This document shows positions 42,532-54,074 of a stretch of DNA of 64,000 nt, piece by piece. Origin of the DNA: Candidatus Limosilactobacillus faecipullorum. Lineage in GTDB: Bacteria > Bacillota > Bacilli > Lactobacillales > Lactobacillaceae. The stretch is taken from contig DWYX01000039.1 in NCBI GenBank assembly GCA_019118465.1, positions 1 through 64,000 on the forward strand, written 5' to 3'. Position 1 is the first letter of the stretch. Each line of letters opens with the position of its first letter. Position numbers and translations under genes: made by a program. A model generated the notes under the pieces. The model had not been told where the DNA came from and did no database searches. It worked only from the letters and a program-made list of their open reading frames with translations.

Positions 42532-43605
42532 TTACTTAACAAACATTTTAAATTCCAAGAATAAATCATTATATTCCTGGTTAACCTTCTTTGGCAGATC
42601 CCGGTAAACTTGTAAATGCTTCATCGTTTGCTTGTCAGGATAGAAGGCTTTGTTGCTCGTAACCGACTTATCAAGGTACTTCATCGCAGCTTGATTTGGC
42701 GTGGCATAACCAACATAGTCCGCATTTTGCGCCGCATTCTTTGGTTCTAACATGAAGTTAATGAAGGCATTGGCTGCTTTGACGTTTTTGGCAGACTTTG
42801 GAATGACAAAGTTATCATACCAAATGTTACTCCCTTCGCTAGGAACGATATAGTGTAAGTGTGGGTTAACATCCATCATTTCCGCCGCATCCCCGGAGTA
42901 AGCAATCCCAATTGCCGCTTCGTCCTGCTTCATATACATCTTCATTTCATCGGCCACGACCGCTTTCGCATTTCCACTTAAACCACGTAACTTCTGTTCG
43001 GCTGCCTTCAACTCACCGTAATTAGTGGTGTTAACTGAATGGTCCTGGGTAATTAAAGCAATCGCCATCATGTCACGCGCACTATCATACAGCATTTCTT
43101 GATTCCGATACTCCGATTTCCAAAGATCGGTCCAATGCTTCGGCGGATTTTTGACTAATTGATCATTGTAGACGATTCCTAAAGTCCCCCAGAAATAAGG
43201 GACCGAGTACTTATTATGCGGATCAAAACTTTGATTCAAAAATTGCGGTGCCAAGTACTTCATATTAGGAATTTTGCGGTGATTCAGTGGTTGAATTAAA
43301 TGCTCTTTCTTCATCCGCTGAATCGTATATTCACTAGGGACGACTAAATCATAGCGTGTTCCCCCTTGTTCGATCTTCGTTAACATGGCTTCGTTTGAAT
43401 CAAAGGTTTCGTAATCCACTTGGTAGCCAGTTTGCTTTTCAAACTTCTTAATTAGACTTGGGTCAATATAGTCTCCCCAATTATAGATTACCAAAGTTTT
43501 TGTAGAGGAAATTGCGCTTTGTTTAGCTGTTAGTTGGTGGTTCCAAACCATTAAACCCGCAATTACCGCAACTAAGACGACGATCGCCGCAAAGAGTTTT
43601 TTCAT
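42532..43605 (-). CDS. potD: Spermidine/putrescine ABC substrate-binding protein
   Basis: LVIYNWGDYIDPSLIKKFEKQTGYQVDYETFDSNE. Confidence 0.95.
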   Translation of the reverse strand: MKKLFAAIVVLVAVIAGLMVWNHQLTAKQSAISSTKTLVIYNWGDYIDPSLIKKFEKQTGYQVDYETFDSNEAMLTKIEQGGTRYDLVVPSEYTIQRMKKEHLIQPLNHRKIPNMKYLAPQFLNQSFDPHNKYSVPYFWGTLGIVYNDQLVKNPPKHWTDLWKSEYRNQEMLYDSARDMMAIALITQDHSVNTTNYGELKAAEQKLRGLSGNAKAVVADEMKMYMKQDEAAIGIAYSGDAAEMMDVNPHLHYIVPSEGSNIWYDNFVIPKSAKNVKAANAFINFMLEPKNAAQNADYVGYATPNQAAMKYLDKSVTSNKAFYPDKQTMKHLQVYRDLPKKVNQEYNDLFLEFKMFVK

Positions 43606-43607
43606 CT

Positions 43608-44399
43608 TTAACGACCTCCTTTCGGTGTTGGCTTAACCGAGAACCGGTAGTAAATGTAAACCAGCACTAAGGAAACCAAGAACATCACGGTTGAAAGAGC
43701 ATTAATCTCCAAATCAATCCCTTGCCGGGCCCGAGAATAGATTTCTACCGAAAGGGTTGAGAAACCATTTCCCGTCACGAAGAAGGTCACTGCGAAATCG
43801 TCCAAAGAGTAGGTCAAAGCCATGAAGAAACCGGCCTTAATCCCGTCCATAATCCCTGGAATGGTGACTTGCGAGAAGGTTTGCCACCGGGTCGCTCCTA
43901 AATCGAAAGCGGCATCAGTCAGCGATTGTGGTAATTCTTTAGCTTTAGGAAGGACCATCAAGACCACGATTGGAATACAAAAGGCAATGTGGCTTAGTAG
44001 AACTGACCAAAAGCCAAGTTTAATCCCCAAAAAAGTAAAGAAGATTAAGAAACTAGCCCCGATAATAACGTCAGGGGAAACCATTAAGATATTATTTAAA
44101 ACTAAAACATTTTGCCGCCAAGCACGGTGCTTAATTTTTTGGATTAAAAGCGCCCCACTCGTCCCGATTACTGTTGAAATCAAGGCAGCAAGGAGGGCAA
44201 TGATGATTGTATTCAAAACAATGCTAATCATCCGGGTATCGGCAAATAAAGCTTGGTAATGGATCCAGGAAAAGTGCTTAAAGCCATCCATCGTTTCGCC
44301 AGAACTAAATGAATAGTAAATCAAGTAGAAAATTGGTGAATACATTAGGATAAGGACCACTGCCAAGTAAACTTTACTTAAGGTTCGTCTTTTTTTCAT
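43608..44399 (-). CDS. potC: Spermidine/putrescine ABC permease
   Basis: MYSPIFYLIYYSFS; AAFDLGATRWQTFSQVTIPGIMDGIKAGF. Confidence 0.93.
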   Translation of the reverse strand: MKKRRTLSKVYLAVVLILMYSPIFYLIYYSFSSGETMDGFKHFSWIHYQALFADTRMISIVLNTIIIALLAALISTVIGTSGALLIQKIKHRAWRQNVLVLNNILMVSPDVIIGASFLIFFTFLGIKLGFWSVLLSHIAFCIPIVVLMVLPKAKELPQSLTDAAFDLGATRWQTFSQVTIPGIMDGIKAGFFMALTYSLDDFAVTFFVTGNGFSTLSVEIYSRARQGIDLEINALSTVMFLVSLVLVYIYYRFSVKPTPKGGR

Positions 44400-45205
44400 C
44401 GGTGGACCCCCTTCCCAGAATCATCAGTTAGGAGCATAACAATTAACATGGCCACGACCAGGACAACCCCAATCGTTGACCCCATCCCCCAGTTTTGGGT
44501 GGTCAAGAAGTGTTCCTCAATCGCCGTCCCCAGGGTAATCACCCGGTTTCCGCCAATCAACCGCGTAATCATAAAGAGGGAGAGCGATGGAATGAAGACT
44601 GCTTGAATTCCTGCAAAGACCCCGTTTTTAGTTAGCGGTAAGATTACTCGGCGAAAAGTCTGCCACCGGCTAGCACCAAGGTCTAAGCTAGCATTAATCA
44701 GTGATGGCCGAATTGCCACAATCGAGTTATAGATCGGCAAAATCATAAATGGCAATTCGATGTAGGCCGCGACCAACATAAAACTGGCATCAGTGAAGAG
44801 AAGCTGGTGGCTGCCAATCCCCACAAACCGTAAGAAGTTATTAATCGAGCCGTTTTCCCCTAAAATCCCGATAAAGGCATAGGTTTTTAAAAGGAGGTTA
44901 ATCCAAGTTGGCATAATAATCAGTGCTAGCCAGAAGTCCCGACTTTTGAACTGAGCAATAATATAAGCTACCGGATAGGAAATCACGAGGGTTACGACCG
45001 TAATTAAAAAGGCATACCAGACCGAATTAAAAGTCATTTTTAAGTAAACCCCCGATTTGGCAAAATCAATGTAGTTTTGCACCGTAAAATGGCCATTCAG
45101 ACTGAGAAAGGATTGATAAAAAATCAAAACTAACGGGGCAACCACAAAGAGGGCGAGCCAAAGGTAATACGGAAGGGAGAAGAACCAGTGCTTTTTATTC
45201 GTCAT
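44396..45205 (-). CDS. potB: Spermidine/putrescine ABC permease
   Basis: [28 protein letters not shown]; 4-nt overlap with potC. Confidence 0.93.
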   Translation of the reverse strand: MTNKKHWFFSLPYYLWLALFVVAPLVLIFYQSFLSLNGHFTVQNYIDFAKSGVYLKMTFNSVWYAFLITVVTLVISYPVAYIIAQFKSRDFWLALIIMPTWINLLLKTYAFIGILGENGSINNFLRFVGIGSHQLLFTDASFMLVAAYIELPFMILPIYNSIVAIRPSLINASLDLGASRWQTFRRVILPLTKNGVFAGIQAVFIPSLSLFMITRLIGGNRVITLGTAIEEHFLTTQNWGMGSTIGVVLVVAMLIVMLLTDDSGKGVHR

Positions 45206-46299
45206 TCTTCCACCCCCTGATATGATTCAAGTCGCGCATCGAATTCGGCTTGAGTTTCGTTGGCCCGCATCACGTGGATGTCTTCTGGGTCAAAGGTAAT
45301 CCCTATTTGCTTGCCGACCGTTGTCTTGTGGATCGAATTAATTTTCCATTCGTGGCCATCAGTATCATGAACCATGATTTGATAATCCACGCCTCGGAAA
45401 AGTTGACTGTCAACGGTTGCCGTCAACTTTCCTTTTTCAACTGTGGTAATATCTAAATCTTCAGGTCGGAGAACGACTTCAACTGCTTCGCCAGGGGTAA
45501 TCCCGGCGTCAACACAAATAAATTCCTTACCGTCAATAGCAACCGCAAAATCCCGTACCATTGTGGCTGGAATAATGTTGGATTCACCAATAAAATCAGC
45601 CACAAAGTGATTTAGCGGTTCATCGTAAATATCAACCGGAGTTCCTGATTGTTCGATCAATCCGTCGTTAACAATCATAATTTGATCACTCATCGCCAAA
45701 GCTTCTTCTTGATCGTGCGTAACAAAAATAAAAGTGATCCCTAGTTGCCGTTGCAAGGCCCGGAGTTCGGCTTGCATATCTTTCCGTAACTTATGATCCA
45801 AGGCCGACAAGGCTTCATCAAGTAACAAAACCTTGGGCCGATTAACGATCGCCCGCGCAATTGCGACCCGTTGGAGTTGCCCACCGGAAAGTTCATCTAG
45901 TTCCCGATGAGCATAACCTTCAAGGTGTACTAAAGCTAGGGCTTCAGCCACCCGTAATTGGATCTCTTTTTTCTTCATGCGTTTTAACCGCAAGCCAAAG
46001 GCGATGTTATCAAAGACGTTGAAATTAGGAAAAAGTGCGTAATCTTGAAAAACTGTGTTAACTTGCCGTTTGTTTGCCGGTAATTGATTGATTTGTTGGC
46101 CATCAAAGTAAATTTTCCCATCATTTGGGAAGTCAAACCCCGCGATCAGTCGTAAGATGGTCGTCTTTCCGGACCCTGAGGGGCCCAAGATGGTATAGAA
46201 CTTACCCTCCTCAATTTCAAAATTGATATCCTTTAAGATTACGTTATCGCCAAACTGCTTTTTAACGCCTTCAAATTTAAGAATCGCCAATCGTTTCAC
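45202..46299 (-). CDS. potA: Spermidine/putrescine ABC ATPase
   Basis: [44 protein letters not shown]. Confidence 0.97.
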   Translation of the reverse strand: MKRLAILKFEGVKKQFGDNVILKDINFEIEEGKFYTILGPSGSGKTTILRLIAGFDFPNDGKIYFDGQQINQLPANKRQVNTVFQDYALFPNFNVFDNIAFGLRLKRMKKKEIQLRVAEALALVHLEGYAHRELDELSGGQLQRVAIARAIVNRPKVLLLDEALSALDHKLRKDMQAELRALQRQLGITFIFVTHDQEEALAMSDQIMIVNDGLIEQSGTPVDIYDEPLNHFVADFIGESNIIPATMVRDFAVAIDGKEFICVDAGITPGEAVEVVLRPEDLDITTVEKGKLTATVDSQLFRGVDYQIMVHDTDGHEWKINSIHKTTVGKQIGITFDPEDIHVMRANETQAEFDARLESYQGVEE

Positions 46300-46324
46300 T
46301 CCCCTTTACTGAATTAACTTATAA

Positions 46325-47485
46325 TTAGTGCTTTGTTCTTGTTTCAATTTCGTCAACAATCCGCTTAAGCTCTTGCCGCTGTTCGGCTGGCAGATCCATG
46401 ATAATCCGGGTCAGCATTGCCCGATCCTTCTTCAGCATAAACATGAAAACTTGCTGGATCTGACTTTCCATTTGGGTTACTTCTAGTTGCGGATCGTCTT
46501 TGTTTCCAGCTTTCGCTAAAGACTTTTGCGCTTCATAGAGCACCCGCAAGTAATCCTTCGTAATTTCAAGATCATAGGACCAAAGAGCTTTAGCTAGGAA
46601 CTTTCCAAACTGTTCAAAAACCCAAACTTGTTCTAACAGTGATAAGCCGGATTTTTGTGCCATTGGGCTAGCCATAAAGCTAGCCATGTTCGTCAAATCA
46701 CTCACGATCGTTAGCGGATGGACTTGTAATAAGTAATCGTTGAGATAATTTTCAACAAGTCCCCACGCATCATCCGAAGTAACGTTGCTCGTTTCCCCTT
46801 CTTCGGCTAAATACTGTTTGAAGTAATCAAGTAAGTTACCATTTAGTTTGCGAATTTTAACCGCCAAGGACTCAAATCTAGGATCTTCAGCAGTTACTAG
46901 ATGATCATCAGAGAACTGGGCGTATTCGCGGAAGATTTCACTTGCTTTTTCCGTCACCGGAACCGGATTTTGAAGGTCAAATTGGACCCGTCGCGTAAAA
47001 AGCGCTAGGGGTTGGTTTGCGGAATCATCCCCACTTTGGGCTAACTGAAGTGACAGGTCTAATAAATTGTTAAATAACTTTTCCTGATCGGTTTCATCTA
47101 GTAAAGGACCATTAAAGTTGGCTAAACTTGCTTGGTACTCTTGATTTGCCCGTTCAATCGCGAAATTCGTGGTAACCTGAGGAACGACTTGACCATTGGT
47201 AAGGACCAGTTTTAAATACTGGTTCGCCTTCTCTCGGGTAAAATGACTACTTACCATCATCGCAATTAATAAGTGTTTAAAGACGATGTTTGGTTCCACC
47301 CGCAAAAACTCGGTCCCCGGAACAACAATGGGAAGCTTAGTGGCTTCATTGATATACAATAAAACATCAAACCGATTTGCCCGCGCTGGCTTTACAAACC
47401 AATTTGTAAGCTGGGATGATTTGGCAGCTGAGTCAGTCTTCATTGATGAAAAATTTTTAATAAATTGTTTGGTATAACTAATCAA
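46325..47485 (-). CDS. Hypothetical protein
   Basis: 386-aa ORF directly upstream of potA; family not recognised. Confidence 0.6.
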   Translation of the reverse strand: MISYTKQFIKNFSSMKTDSAAKSSQLTNWFVKPARANRFDVLLYINEATKLPIVVPGTEFLRVEPNIVFKHLLIAMMVSSHFTREKANQYLKLVLTNGQVVPQVTTNFAIERANQEYQASLANFNGPLLDETDQEKLFNNLLDLSLQLAQSGDDSANQPLALFTRRVQFDLQNPVPVTEKASEIFREYAQFSDDHLVTAEDPRFESLAVKIRKLNGNLLDYFKQYLAEEGETSNVTSDDAWGLVENYLNDYLLQVHPLTIVSDLTNMASFMASPMAQKSGLSLLEQVWVFEQFGKFLAKALWSYDLEITKDYLRVLYEAQKSLAKAGNKDDPQLEVTQMESQIQQVFMFMLKKDRAMLTRIIMDLPAEQRQELKRIVDEIETRTKH

Positions 47486-47669
47486 ACGATCACTCCTCTT
47501 CGTTGACTTGCCAATTTACTGTATCATATTTTGATCGTTAATAGGGTTTTTAAGCTAAAATAACCCCGATAAAATTATTCTCTTATTCTTACTGTACCAC
47601 ACGACCAACAAAAAAGAGTAAGTGCTAACCAATCGGCCGGACTTACCCTGTAAATTTCCCTTTAAAGAC

Positions 47670-48512
47670 TTAACGCCAAAGGACATTGATAATTGCTGTT
47701 AAAATCGCTTTTTTCTGGTGTAAAGCAGTGTGGCTAGTGTGCGGGAAAATTCGTTGGTAATAATGAACATGTTTGTTCTTGATTAACGACGCCAACATCT
47801 CTGATTGAACGGTTGGCACTTCCCCATCGGTTCCCCGAGCATTTTGCCCCATCCAATTATAGATGTAATCATCACTTTGTAGCTTTGCGGTTTGAATTTG
47901 TTTTTCAAGGACCAAGAAATTCGGATCGTTCGATTGTTTAAATAACCACTTCGTATACTTGGTTTTGGCGCCAAAAGTCTCATCGGCTGGGGTCCCTAAG
48001 AGAATCACTCGGTGAAAATTAATTTGTTTTTGAATTTGCTGGTTGGCAATGTAAACATGCAACCACTCTGTCCCACCATAGGAATGGGCAATCACGTTTA
48101 AATCGTGGATATGATATTCATGGGCAAGGACTAGCAAAACCCGTTTTAGTTGGCGAACTTGGGGATGATAAGTAGGAAAGTAATTCCACGTGTACAGCAA
48201 TTGGATTAAGGCGTTCTTTTTTTCCTTAACCGTTCCTTTTACCCGAACATGGCCATTTGGCGAAACCCATACAGTCATGGTATGTTGGGCAATATTTTGC
48301 TTGGCGGTTTGCTGAATCAACTTTTGATAAGTCCAACTATTTCCACCCCAACCAGGGATTAATAATGTTGGGGTGTTTGAGTAATTAAACTTTGACTGGT
48401 TGGGGTTGATAGTTGTCATTTGACTTCCCCGAATCAAATAGACTTGCCCCAATAAAGCCCCAATTACCACAATTGTAATAAGGATCAACCCTAGCTTACC
48501 CACCTTTTTCAT
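47670..48512 (-). CDS. Alpha/beta hydrolase (DUF915-like)
   Basis: TPTLLIPGWGGNSWTYQKLI, NVIAHSYGGTEWLHVY. Confidence 0.85.
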   Translation of the reverse strand: MKKVGKLGLILITIVVIGALLGQVYLIRGSQMTTINPNQSKFNYSNTPTLLIPGWGGNSWTYQKLIQQTAKQNIAQHTMTVWVSPNGHVRVKGTVKEKKNALIQLLYTWNYFPTYHPQVRQLKRVLLVLAHEYHIHDLNVIAHSYGGTEWLHVYIANQQIQKQINFHRVILLGTPADETFGAKTKYTKWLFKQSNDPNFLVLEKQIQTAKLQSDDYIYNWMGQNARGTDGEVPTVQSEMLASLIKNKHVHYYQRIFPHTSHTALHQKKAILTAIINVLWR

Positions 48513-48542
48513 CGGTATCCCAGCTTTCCATGATTACGAGCA

Positions 48543-50858
48543 TTAACCAAAGAGCCGCGCCCAGAAACCCTTCTTTTTCTTCTTAGGTTGCTCATCAGTG
48601 ACTGGCTTTTTATCCGTTTCGGGTTCTGGCGTTGGCTTCATAGGATGATCATCAATCCCAATCCACTTGTAGAAGGGAGCGGCCTTGATTTCAACAAACT
48701 TCCCAGTCTTACCGTTAATCCCGCCGACACATAGTTCAACTGGCAAAGCATTCCGATATTCATTTTCAGCATCAGCACTAAACCCGTTAAAGCTATTCAA
48801 CTTCGAAATATCAAAAATCAAACTGTTCTTTTCCGGCCGGAAACGGAAGTCTTCTTCCTTTGCTAAGTAGAGTTTTGCCCATTTACTCCGGGTGTTTTCG
48901 CCAAAGTCGTCACATAAACCATCTGCAAAGTAGTCTGGCACTGGCAAATCAGCGAGCTTGTAGTATTCGCGGAAAATTCGCCGGGTCATTGCTAAGAAGT
49001 CTAGTTGGCCAGTCTTTGCGTCAAACATCCGCCATGGCGTTCCGTCGTCCTCTAACAAATTGGCCATCCGTACCACAAAATCCTTAAAGAGGGTATTGTC
49101 TAAACCTTGTCGTACCTCAAAAATATACTTAGCCGCAACTGGTTTCTTTTCGTTATCAATAACCTTATCCAGTTGTAGGTAGTAGGTTCGCCGTGCCGTT
49201 TCCCGTTGCATTGTAAAGCCCGTGTGGTAGTTGGTGGTCCCAATTAATGGGGCAACTGGTTTAGGGCTATTTACCAGTTGGTTCATCGTATCGACGATTA
49301 ACCGCCGACTATATTGCCGCTGTTGGAAGAAGTAAGGCTCGATTTCATCAATCAAAACTGGATAAGTACTCCCCTGTTTCATATAGCTTTCCAGGGCTTG
49401 AACGGTTTTGGCCTTCCGCTGGTTAGCGTCCATTGGGTAAATGGTCCCAAAGTCAATCATTGACTTATCAGTTCCCCAAGTTAACTGGTTAATGACTCGC
49501 AATAAGGTCGACTTCCCGGAACCAGCACTGGCCCCTAAGATAAGGAAGTTCGGGATATCATTCCCGTCTTCAGGGTTGAGGCTGGCTTTTTCCCGAATTT
49601 CCCAAAGAAATGGCGCGGTGAAGGCATAGAGAATCGCCTCGTAGAACCGCTTCCCATATTCCGGGGTGTAATCAACCACAAATTGGGTATAGCCATTCAT
49701 GACTGCTTCAATTTGCTTTAAACTCCGCTTAATTTGAGAAATCGTCGCCAATTGACCAAATGGTAATGGGTATGTTCCGGTGTCATTTGGAGTGTACAAC
49801 CCAGTTTGATTCCGGGTAATATTCCGTTCGAGTGGTCGATCGTAAAGAAAGGTTGTATATTTCTTTTCAACCGCCAAATCTTGGGGCGAAACAGTTGCTA
49901 GCAAATCGTCATGAATTTGTTTAGCGATTTGGTCCCGCTGTTTAATTTTTGGCCGGGCCGCTCGTGGGGAAACAGCTTGCTTTTGTAACTTGTAGACGAG
50001 GTCATGTTGTTTAATTCGTCGCTCTGCTTCTTCACGATCCCTAGTCCGGTTTAAGGTGACATTTCGCATCCCCAAAGGAACATCGGCACGTAACTGTTGC
50101 CGGTCAAGCTGATGTTGGACATCATCGACGAGGAGGTCGGTCATTTCGGTCTCAACCAACTCATCGGTGACTTCATTCGTCAAAATAACAACGCTGTTCC
50201 CTTCTTCATCCGGGTTAGCCTTCTTCCGCGCTTGCAGTTGTTCTTGGGCTTTGGTCAGTAAATGATTTGAGAAGTAAGAAATTAAGGCTGGTCGTAAGTC
50301 GAGCTTAAAATGATTTAAAAGGTTTTCATAAAGCGGATCGTCGTCAAAGACATAGACATCTTCAAACCGATTGTAGTTGGGGTCAAAAGATGGTTCATCT
50401 AAGTCGACTGACCCCAAAACAACCCGCGTTTCTTGGGTCTGCGGGTTTGAAAGTAAATAAAAGCGAGAATGGAGGGCTTGAGTTGGCGCAATTTCAACTT
50501 TTAAAATTCCTGCAATCGCCATCATCTGTAACTGACTGGATAAACGGAGAAAGAGCTTGATTGCTTCTTTATTAGCCACCTTTAACATTGCGCTTGCCAA
50601 GGCATCCTTCGTCACCGTCTCCATTGAAGTGTAATGGTGAGTAGATGAAGGATTTCCCAAGGCAACTTCTAGTTGGACAAAATCACTAAGGTACCGATTC
50701 AAGAAGGTCGCACTTAACTCCCCTGTTACCGCCGTCAATTGGGGGTACTTTTTGGCATCAAAAATTTCCGCAATTGTCATTGCCTCATTTTGATGATTAT
50801 GTACTACATGAATCCGCTTATTCATTGATCCATTGTCAATTTCGGTTGCCATTACCAT
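48543..50858 (-). CDS. PLD-like domain / P-loop ATPase fusion protein (paralogue 2, degenerate PLD site)
   Basis: HSRFYLLSNPQTQETRVVLGSVDLDE, Walker A LILGASAGSGKSTLL, Walker B YPVLIDEIEPYFF, sensor-like LIGTTNYH, C-term KKKKGFWARLFG. Confidence 0.75.
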   Translation of the reverse strand: MVMATEIDNGSMNKRIHVVHNHQNEAMTIAEIFDAKKYPQLTAVTGELSATFLNRYLSDFVQLEVALGNPSSTHHYTSMETVTKDALASAMLKVANKEAIKLFLRLSSQLQMMAIAGILKVEIAPTQALHSRFYLLSNPQTQETRVVLGSVDLDEPSFDPNYNRFEDVYVFDDDPLYENLLNHFKLDLRPALISYFSNHLLTKAQEQLQARKKANPDEEGNSVVILTNEVTDELVETEMTDLLVDDVQHQLDRQQLRADVPLGMRNVTLNRTRDREEAERRIKQHDLVYKLQKQAVSPRAARPKIKQRDQIAKQIHDDLLATVSPQDLAVEKKYTTFLYDRPLERNITRNQTGLYTPNDTGTYPLPFGQLATISQIKRSLKQIEAVMNGYTQFVVDYTPEYGKRFYEAILYAFTAPFLWEIREKASLNPEDGNDIPNFLILGASAGSGKSTLLRVINQLTWGTDKSMIDFGTIYPMDANQRKAKTVQALESYMKQGSTYPVLIDEIEPYFFQQRQYSRRLIVDTMNQLVNSPKPVAPLIGTTNYHTGFTMQRETARRTYYLQLDKVIDNEKKPVAAKYIFEVRQGLDNTLFKDFVVRMANLLEDDGTPWRMFDAKTGQLDFLAMTRRIFREYYKLADLPVPDYFADGLCDDFGENTRSKWAKLYLAKEEDFRFRPEKNSLIFDISKLNSFNGFSADAENEYRNALPVELCVGGINGKTGKFVEIKAAPFYKWIGIDDHPMKPTPEPETDKKPVTDEQPKKKKKGFWARLFG

Positions 50859-51174
50859 GCTACTCCAATCATTTAAACTTTTTATACCAAATCTTTGGCT
50901 TTTACTTTTTATTTTAACAGTTCACAATTCATTTTATCAATAGGGGGAAAAGTTGAATTCGATCATTTATCTGCCTTTTCTTGAGAGTCAGCCCAATTTT
51001 CCCCATCCGAGTTCGGTGTTTTATGAAAAGCTGGTTTAAAAGTCCAAATACACTCCACTCCTTTTGGCTGGCGTTTAGTGCTCGGGCAATTTCTTTAATG
51101 GTGATTTTTGGTGGATGAACCGCAGAGTATTCTTAGTACGCTTAATATTTGTAACTTGAAGCTTAAAAACAGTA

Positions 51175-51545
51175 ATGAAAAATGCGCAGCTACTCCATTG
51201 CGATCCCCAAAATTATGAAGCTTGGGATGAGTTGATGTGGGCTAGCTCCCTTTCCCACATCAATCTAACTGATTGCAAGAGTGACGGAGGGAACTTTGCA
51301 ACCCACATGCTTAAACATGAAGTCAGTGGCATGTTCGGCGTTACTCACAGAATAGGCTTAGTCGTAATCTGGCCAAGTTGGCTCGTTACGTTTATTTGAA
51401 ATGATCTCCCTTGGTTTGTTTAATTTGCTAAAACGGTAATAGGCGTTGATCAAGAAGATGATGATGAAACAATTGCCCTTGTCAGAACTGAAAAAATGGA
51501 AGCTTTCTACCGCTCAATCGGATGCCGATCAACTTTGATGAATTA
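51175..51545 (+). pseudogene. Iron-containing alcohol dehydrogenase remnant
   Basis: DPQNYEAWDELMWASSLSHINLTDCKSDGGNFATHMLKHEVSGMFGVTHRIGLVVIWPSW, then DQEDDDETIALVRTEKMEAFYRSIG in another frame. Confidence 0.75.
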
Positions 51546-51560
51546 GTAATTACTATTTAA

Positions 51561-51599
51561 AAATCCCGCGAGGTCCTTCAACCCCACGGGATTTTTATC
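51561..51599. terminator. Intrinsic terminator
   Basis: aaaaatcccgcgaggtccttcaaccccacgggattttta. Confidence 0.6.
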
Positions 51600-52489
51600 T
51601 AATAGTTTTTCGTTACCGCTCCAGTTAAGTAGTTAATGCGGATATTTGACTGGACGTTTGGCACAAAGCAATTAAACTCCAAACTTCCGTCTTTAGACTT
51701 CGCCTCAATGTGCGCCCCGGCAGGAACTTTGGCATTGCCATCGTAAATATCGGTTACCCGGTAACGGACTTGTTTCCCTTGATCTAAAGCCTTCCGCACT
51801 AGCCCTTCATAATAGTTTTGACCAGTTGAAGTTGAACTCCGGGCTTCATTAGCCCAAGCAGTCTGCGTTGCGATGTTCTTTGGATTCGATTCAGAAGCAT
51901 CAAAGTAATTCAAGCCTCCAACCAAGGCATAACCCAATAAGTGTCCTCGATCATAGGCATGACTTGGACCGTTGGTTAAATGCATTGCTTGCAAAAAACC
52001 TGCTGGTCGCCACTCGGTTGCTCCGTTTCCAGTCGATTCACGACTTTGATATTGGCGAGTCGTTCGGTTTAACCATGCATCCCCGCGCCACGGTCGACCG
52101 AGCGCATCAAGCTTATTAACCGCATATGGAGCACTACTGATTTTTGCATTCAAATTAGTTTGGTCATTATTAACGATATAAGCCCCGTGACCATTCCATT
52201 CGAGATTGCCACTTAACTGGCTTCGCACATTGGTTGTCAAAACCGATGCTGCTAAGCTTTGACTAGGTGGAGTTAAGGAACTATTGCTAGATCGATAATA
52301 ATGGTGCCAGTAACCTAAGAACTGATTAATAACCCCTTTTAATGAATCATTTTGACTAGTTGTTTGGGTAGTTTGAACGGCACTGCCATTTTGACTACTA
52401 CTTGCTGGCCGTTGAAAGGCACTTGCTACCACGAACAAAATTGCGGCAACTAAGAGCCAATGCCAGAATCTACGAAATTTTCGTTTCAT
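51599..52489 (-). CDS. DNA/RNA non-specific endonuclease (EndA/NucA-like, secreted or anchored)
   Basis: [15 protein letters not shown] catalytic motif, N-terminal TM/signal. Confidence 0.9.
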   Translation of the reverse strand: MKRKFRRFWHWLLVAAILFVVASAFQRPASSSQNGSAVQTTQTTSQNDSLKGVINQFLGYWHHYYRSSNSSLTPPSQSLAASVLTTNVRSQLSGNLEWNGHGAYIVNNDQTNLNAKISSAPYAVNKLDALGRPWRGDAWLNRTTRQYQSRESTGNGATEWRPAGFLQAMHLTNGPSHAYDRGHLLGYALVGGLNYFDASESNPKNIATQTAWANEARSSTSTGQNYYEGLVRKALDQGKQVRYRVTDIYDGNAKVPAGAHIEAKSKDGSLEFNCFVPNVQSNIRINYLTGAVTKNY

Positions 52490-52566
52490 GTTTCGACTCC
52501 CTAAATCCGTTATTATTTATATTCTAACATGATTAGCGAGTCATTTGAACGTTTATTCGTAAGAAA

Positions 52567-53955
52567 TTAATCAGCCGATTGTTTTACTTCATCGCGGTGG
52601 CGGAGGTAGAACAAGGCAATAATGATTACTAAGAAGATTACCCCAACCGAAACAGAAACCCGCGTATCAGGATTAATGAACATGAAAAGGACAATTATCA
52701 CTAATGATGCTAGGGCAAAGTAATTGTAGTAAGGGAAAAACGGAACTTTGAAAGGATGGTCAAGAAGATCTTGCGGGTTCTTCTTCCGGTAATTTAATTC
52801 CGCAAGCAAAATTACAAACCATGGGACTAGCCCTGGCAAGACACTTGAAGAATAAACGATCACGAAGAGGTTTGAAGAAGCTGAGTTAATTGAAGTTAAA
52901 ACAAAGTTCACGACAAACCCAACAAAGATCCAGAAGGAAATCGTTAAGATCGCAACGTTTGGAACCACATGCTTGGAAAGCCGACCGAAGAAGGCCGGGA
53001 CTTCTTTATCAACGGAAAGCTTAAAGAGCATCCGACTAGCAGAGTAAATCCCGGAGTTTGCCCCAGATAAGGCAGCCGTTAAAACAACAAAGTTAATGAT
53101 CCCAGCGGCCCCCGTGATTCCGACCTTCGTAAAGGTTTCAACGAATGGTGAACCAACCTCGTTCAATTGATTCCAAGGGTAAATGGAAACAATGACGAAA
53201 ATTGCTCCAATGTAGAAAATCAAGATCCGCCAGATAACGGACTTAACAGACTTAATAATCGCATGTCGTGGAGAAGCAGATTCACCAGCCGTAATCCCAA
53301 GTAACTCAACCCCTTGGTAGGAACCGGCAATCACAGCCATTGAGAAAACAAAGCCTTTCAAGCCACCGGGGAAGAATCCACCGTGCGTCCAGAGGTTACT
53401 AATTCCAACTGGATGCCAGTTGTTACCAAGACCTAACGTAATTACAAGGAGTCCGATGATGATCATAAAGATAATCGTGACCACCTTAATCATCGCAAAC
53501 CAAAATTCAAGCCGGCCGTATGCTTTAGCAGAAGCTAGGTTTGCTAAGGTTAAAACCACGATCATTACGATCCCAGAGATCCAATCTGGCAGGTTTGGCC
53601 ACCAATAGTTTAGATATTGACTCATAGCGATAATATCAGAAATCCCAACAATAATAAATTGGAAAACATTACTCCACTTAACGACATATCCAGCAGCTGG
53701 GTGAATATATTCCGCCCCGTAATCAGCGAAGGACCCAGTCCCAGGTTTTAAGTAAACCAATTCTCCAAGGGCCCGCATCACTCCATAAAGCACTAAGCCA
53801 ACAAAGGTATAGGCTAGGAGGACTGATGGCCCAGCCCATTTAATCGTAGAAGTTGCCCCCATGAAAAGTCCTGACCCGATCGTTCCCCCGATCGCAATCA
53901 TTTCCATCTGACCCGGCGTCATCGATCGCTTTAACTGTAGCTCATTTTGTTCCAT
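52567..53955 (-). CDS. APC-family amino acid permease
   Basis: MIAIGGTIGSGLFMGATSTIKWAGPSVLLAY; 12 TM-like. Confidence 0.93.
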   Translation of the reverse strand: MEQNELQLKRSMTPGQMEMIAIGGTIGSGLFMGATSTIKWAGPSVLLAYTFVGLVLYGVMRALGELVYLKPGTGSFADYGAEYIHPAAGYVVKWSNVFQFIIVGISDIIAMSQYLNYWWPNLPDWISGIVMIVVLTLANLASAKAYGRLEFWFAMIKVVTIIFMIIIGLLVITLGLGNNWHPVGISNLWTHGGFFPGGLKGFVFSMAVIAGSYQGVELLGITAGESASPRHAIIKSVKSVIWRILIFYIGAIFVIVSIYPWNQLNEVGSPFVETFTKVGITGAAGIINFVVLTAALSGANSGIYSASRMLFKLSVDKEVPAFFGRLSKHVVPNVAILTISFWIFVGFVVNFVLTSINSASSNLFVIVYSSSVLPGLVPWFVILLAELNYRKKNPQDLLDHPFKVPFFPYYNYFALASLVIIVLFMFINPDTRVSVSVGVIFLVIIIALFYLRHRDEVKQSAD

Positions 53956-53985
53956 GTTAATCCCTCATTTCCATTTACCATAGAT

Positions 53986-54036
53986 ACAAAAAACCAGACC
54001 TTTCAAGCCATTCAATGAAATGGTTGAAAGATCTGG
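53986..54036 (-). terminator. Intrinsic terminator in the permease leader (attenuator)
   Basis: Minus strand CCAGATCTTTCAACCATT-TCATTG-AATGGCTTGAAAGGTCTGG-TTTTTTG. Confidence 0.85.
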
Positions 54037-54074
54037 CGTGGTTTAACTATTAACTTAATCCACCGCAAAACCCC

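Noticed and set aside
50950-51170. Minus-strand KITIKEIARALNASQKEWSVFGLLNQLFIKHRTRMGKIG fragment
   Set aside because: Looks helix-turn-helix-like but too short and broken to assign to a transposase or regulator.
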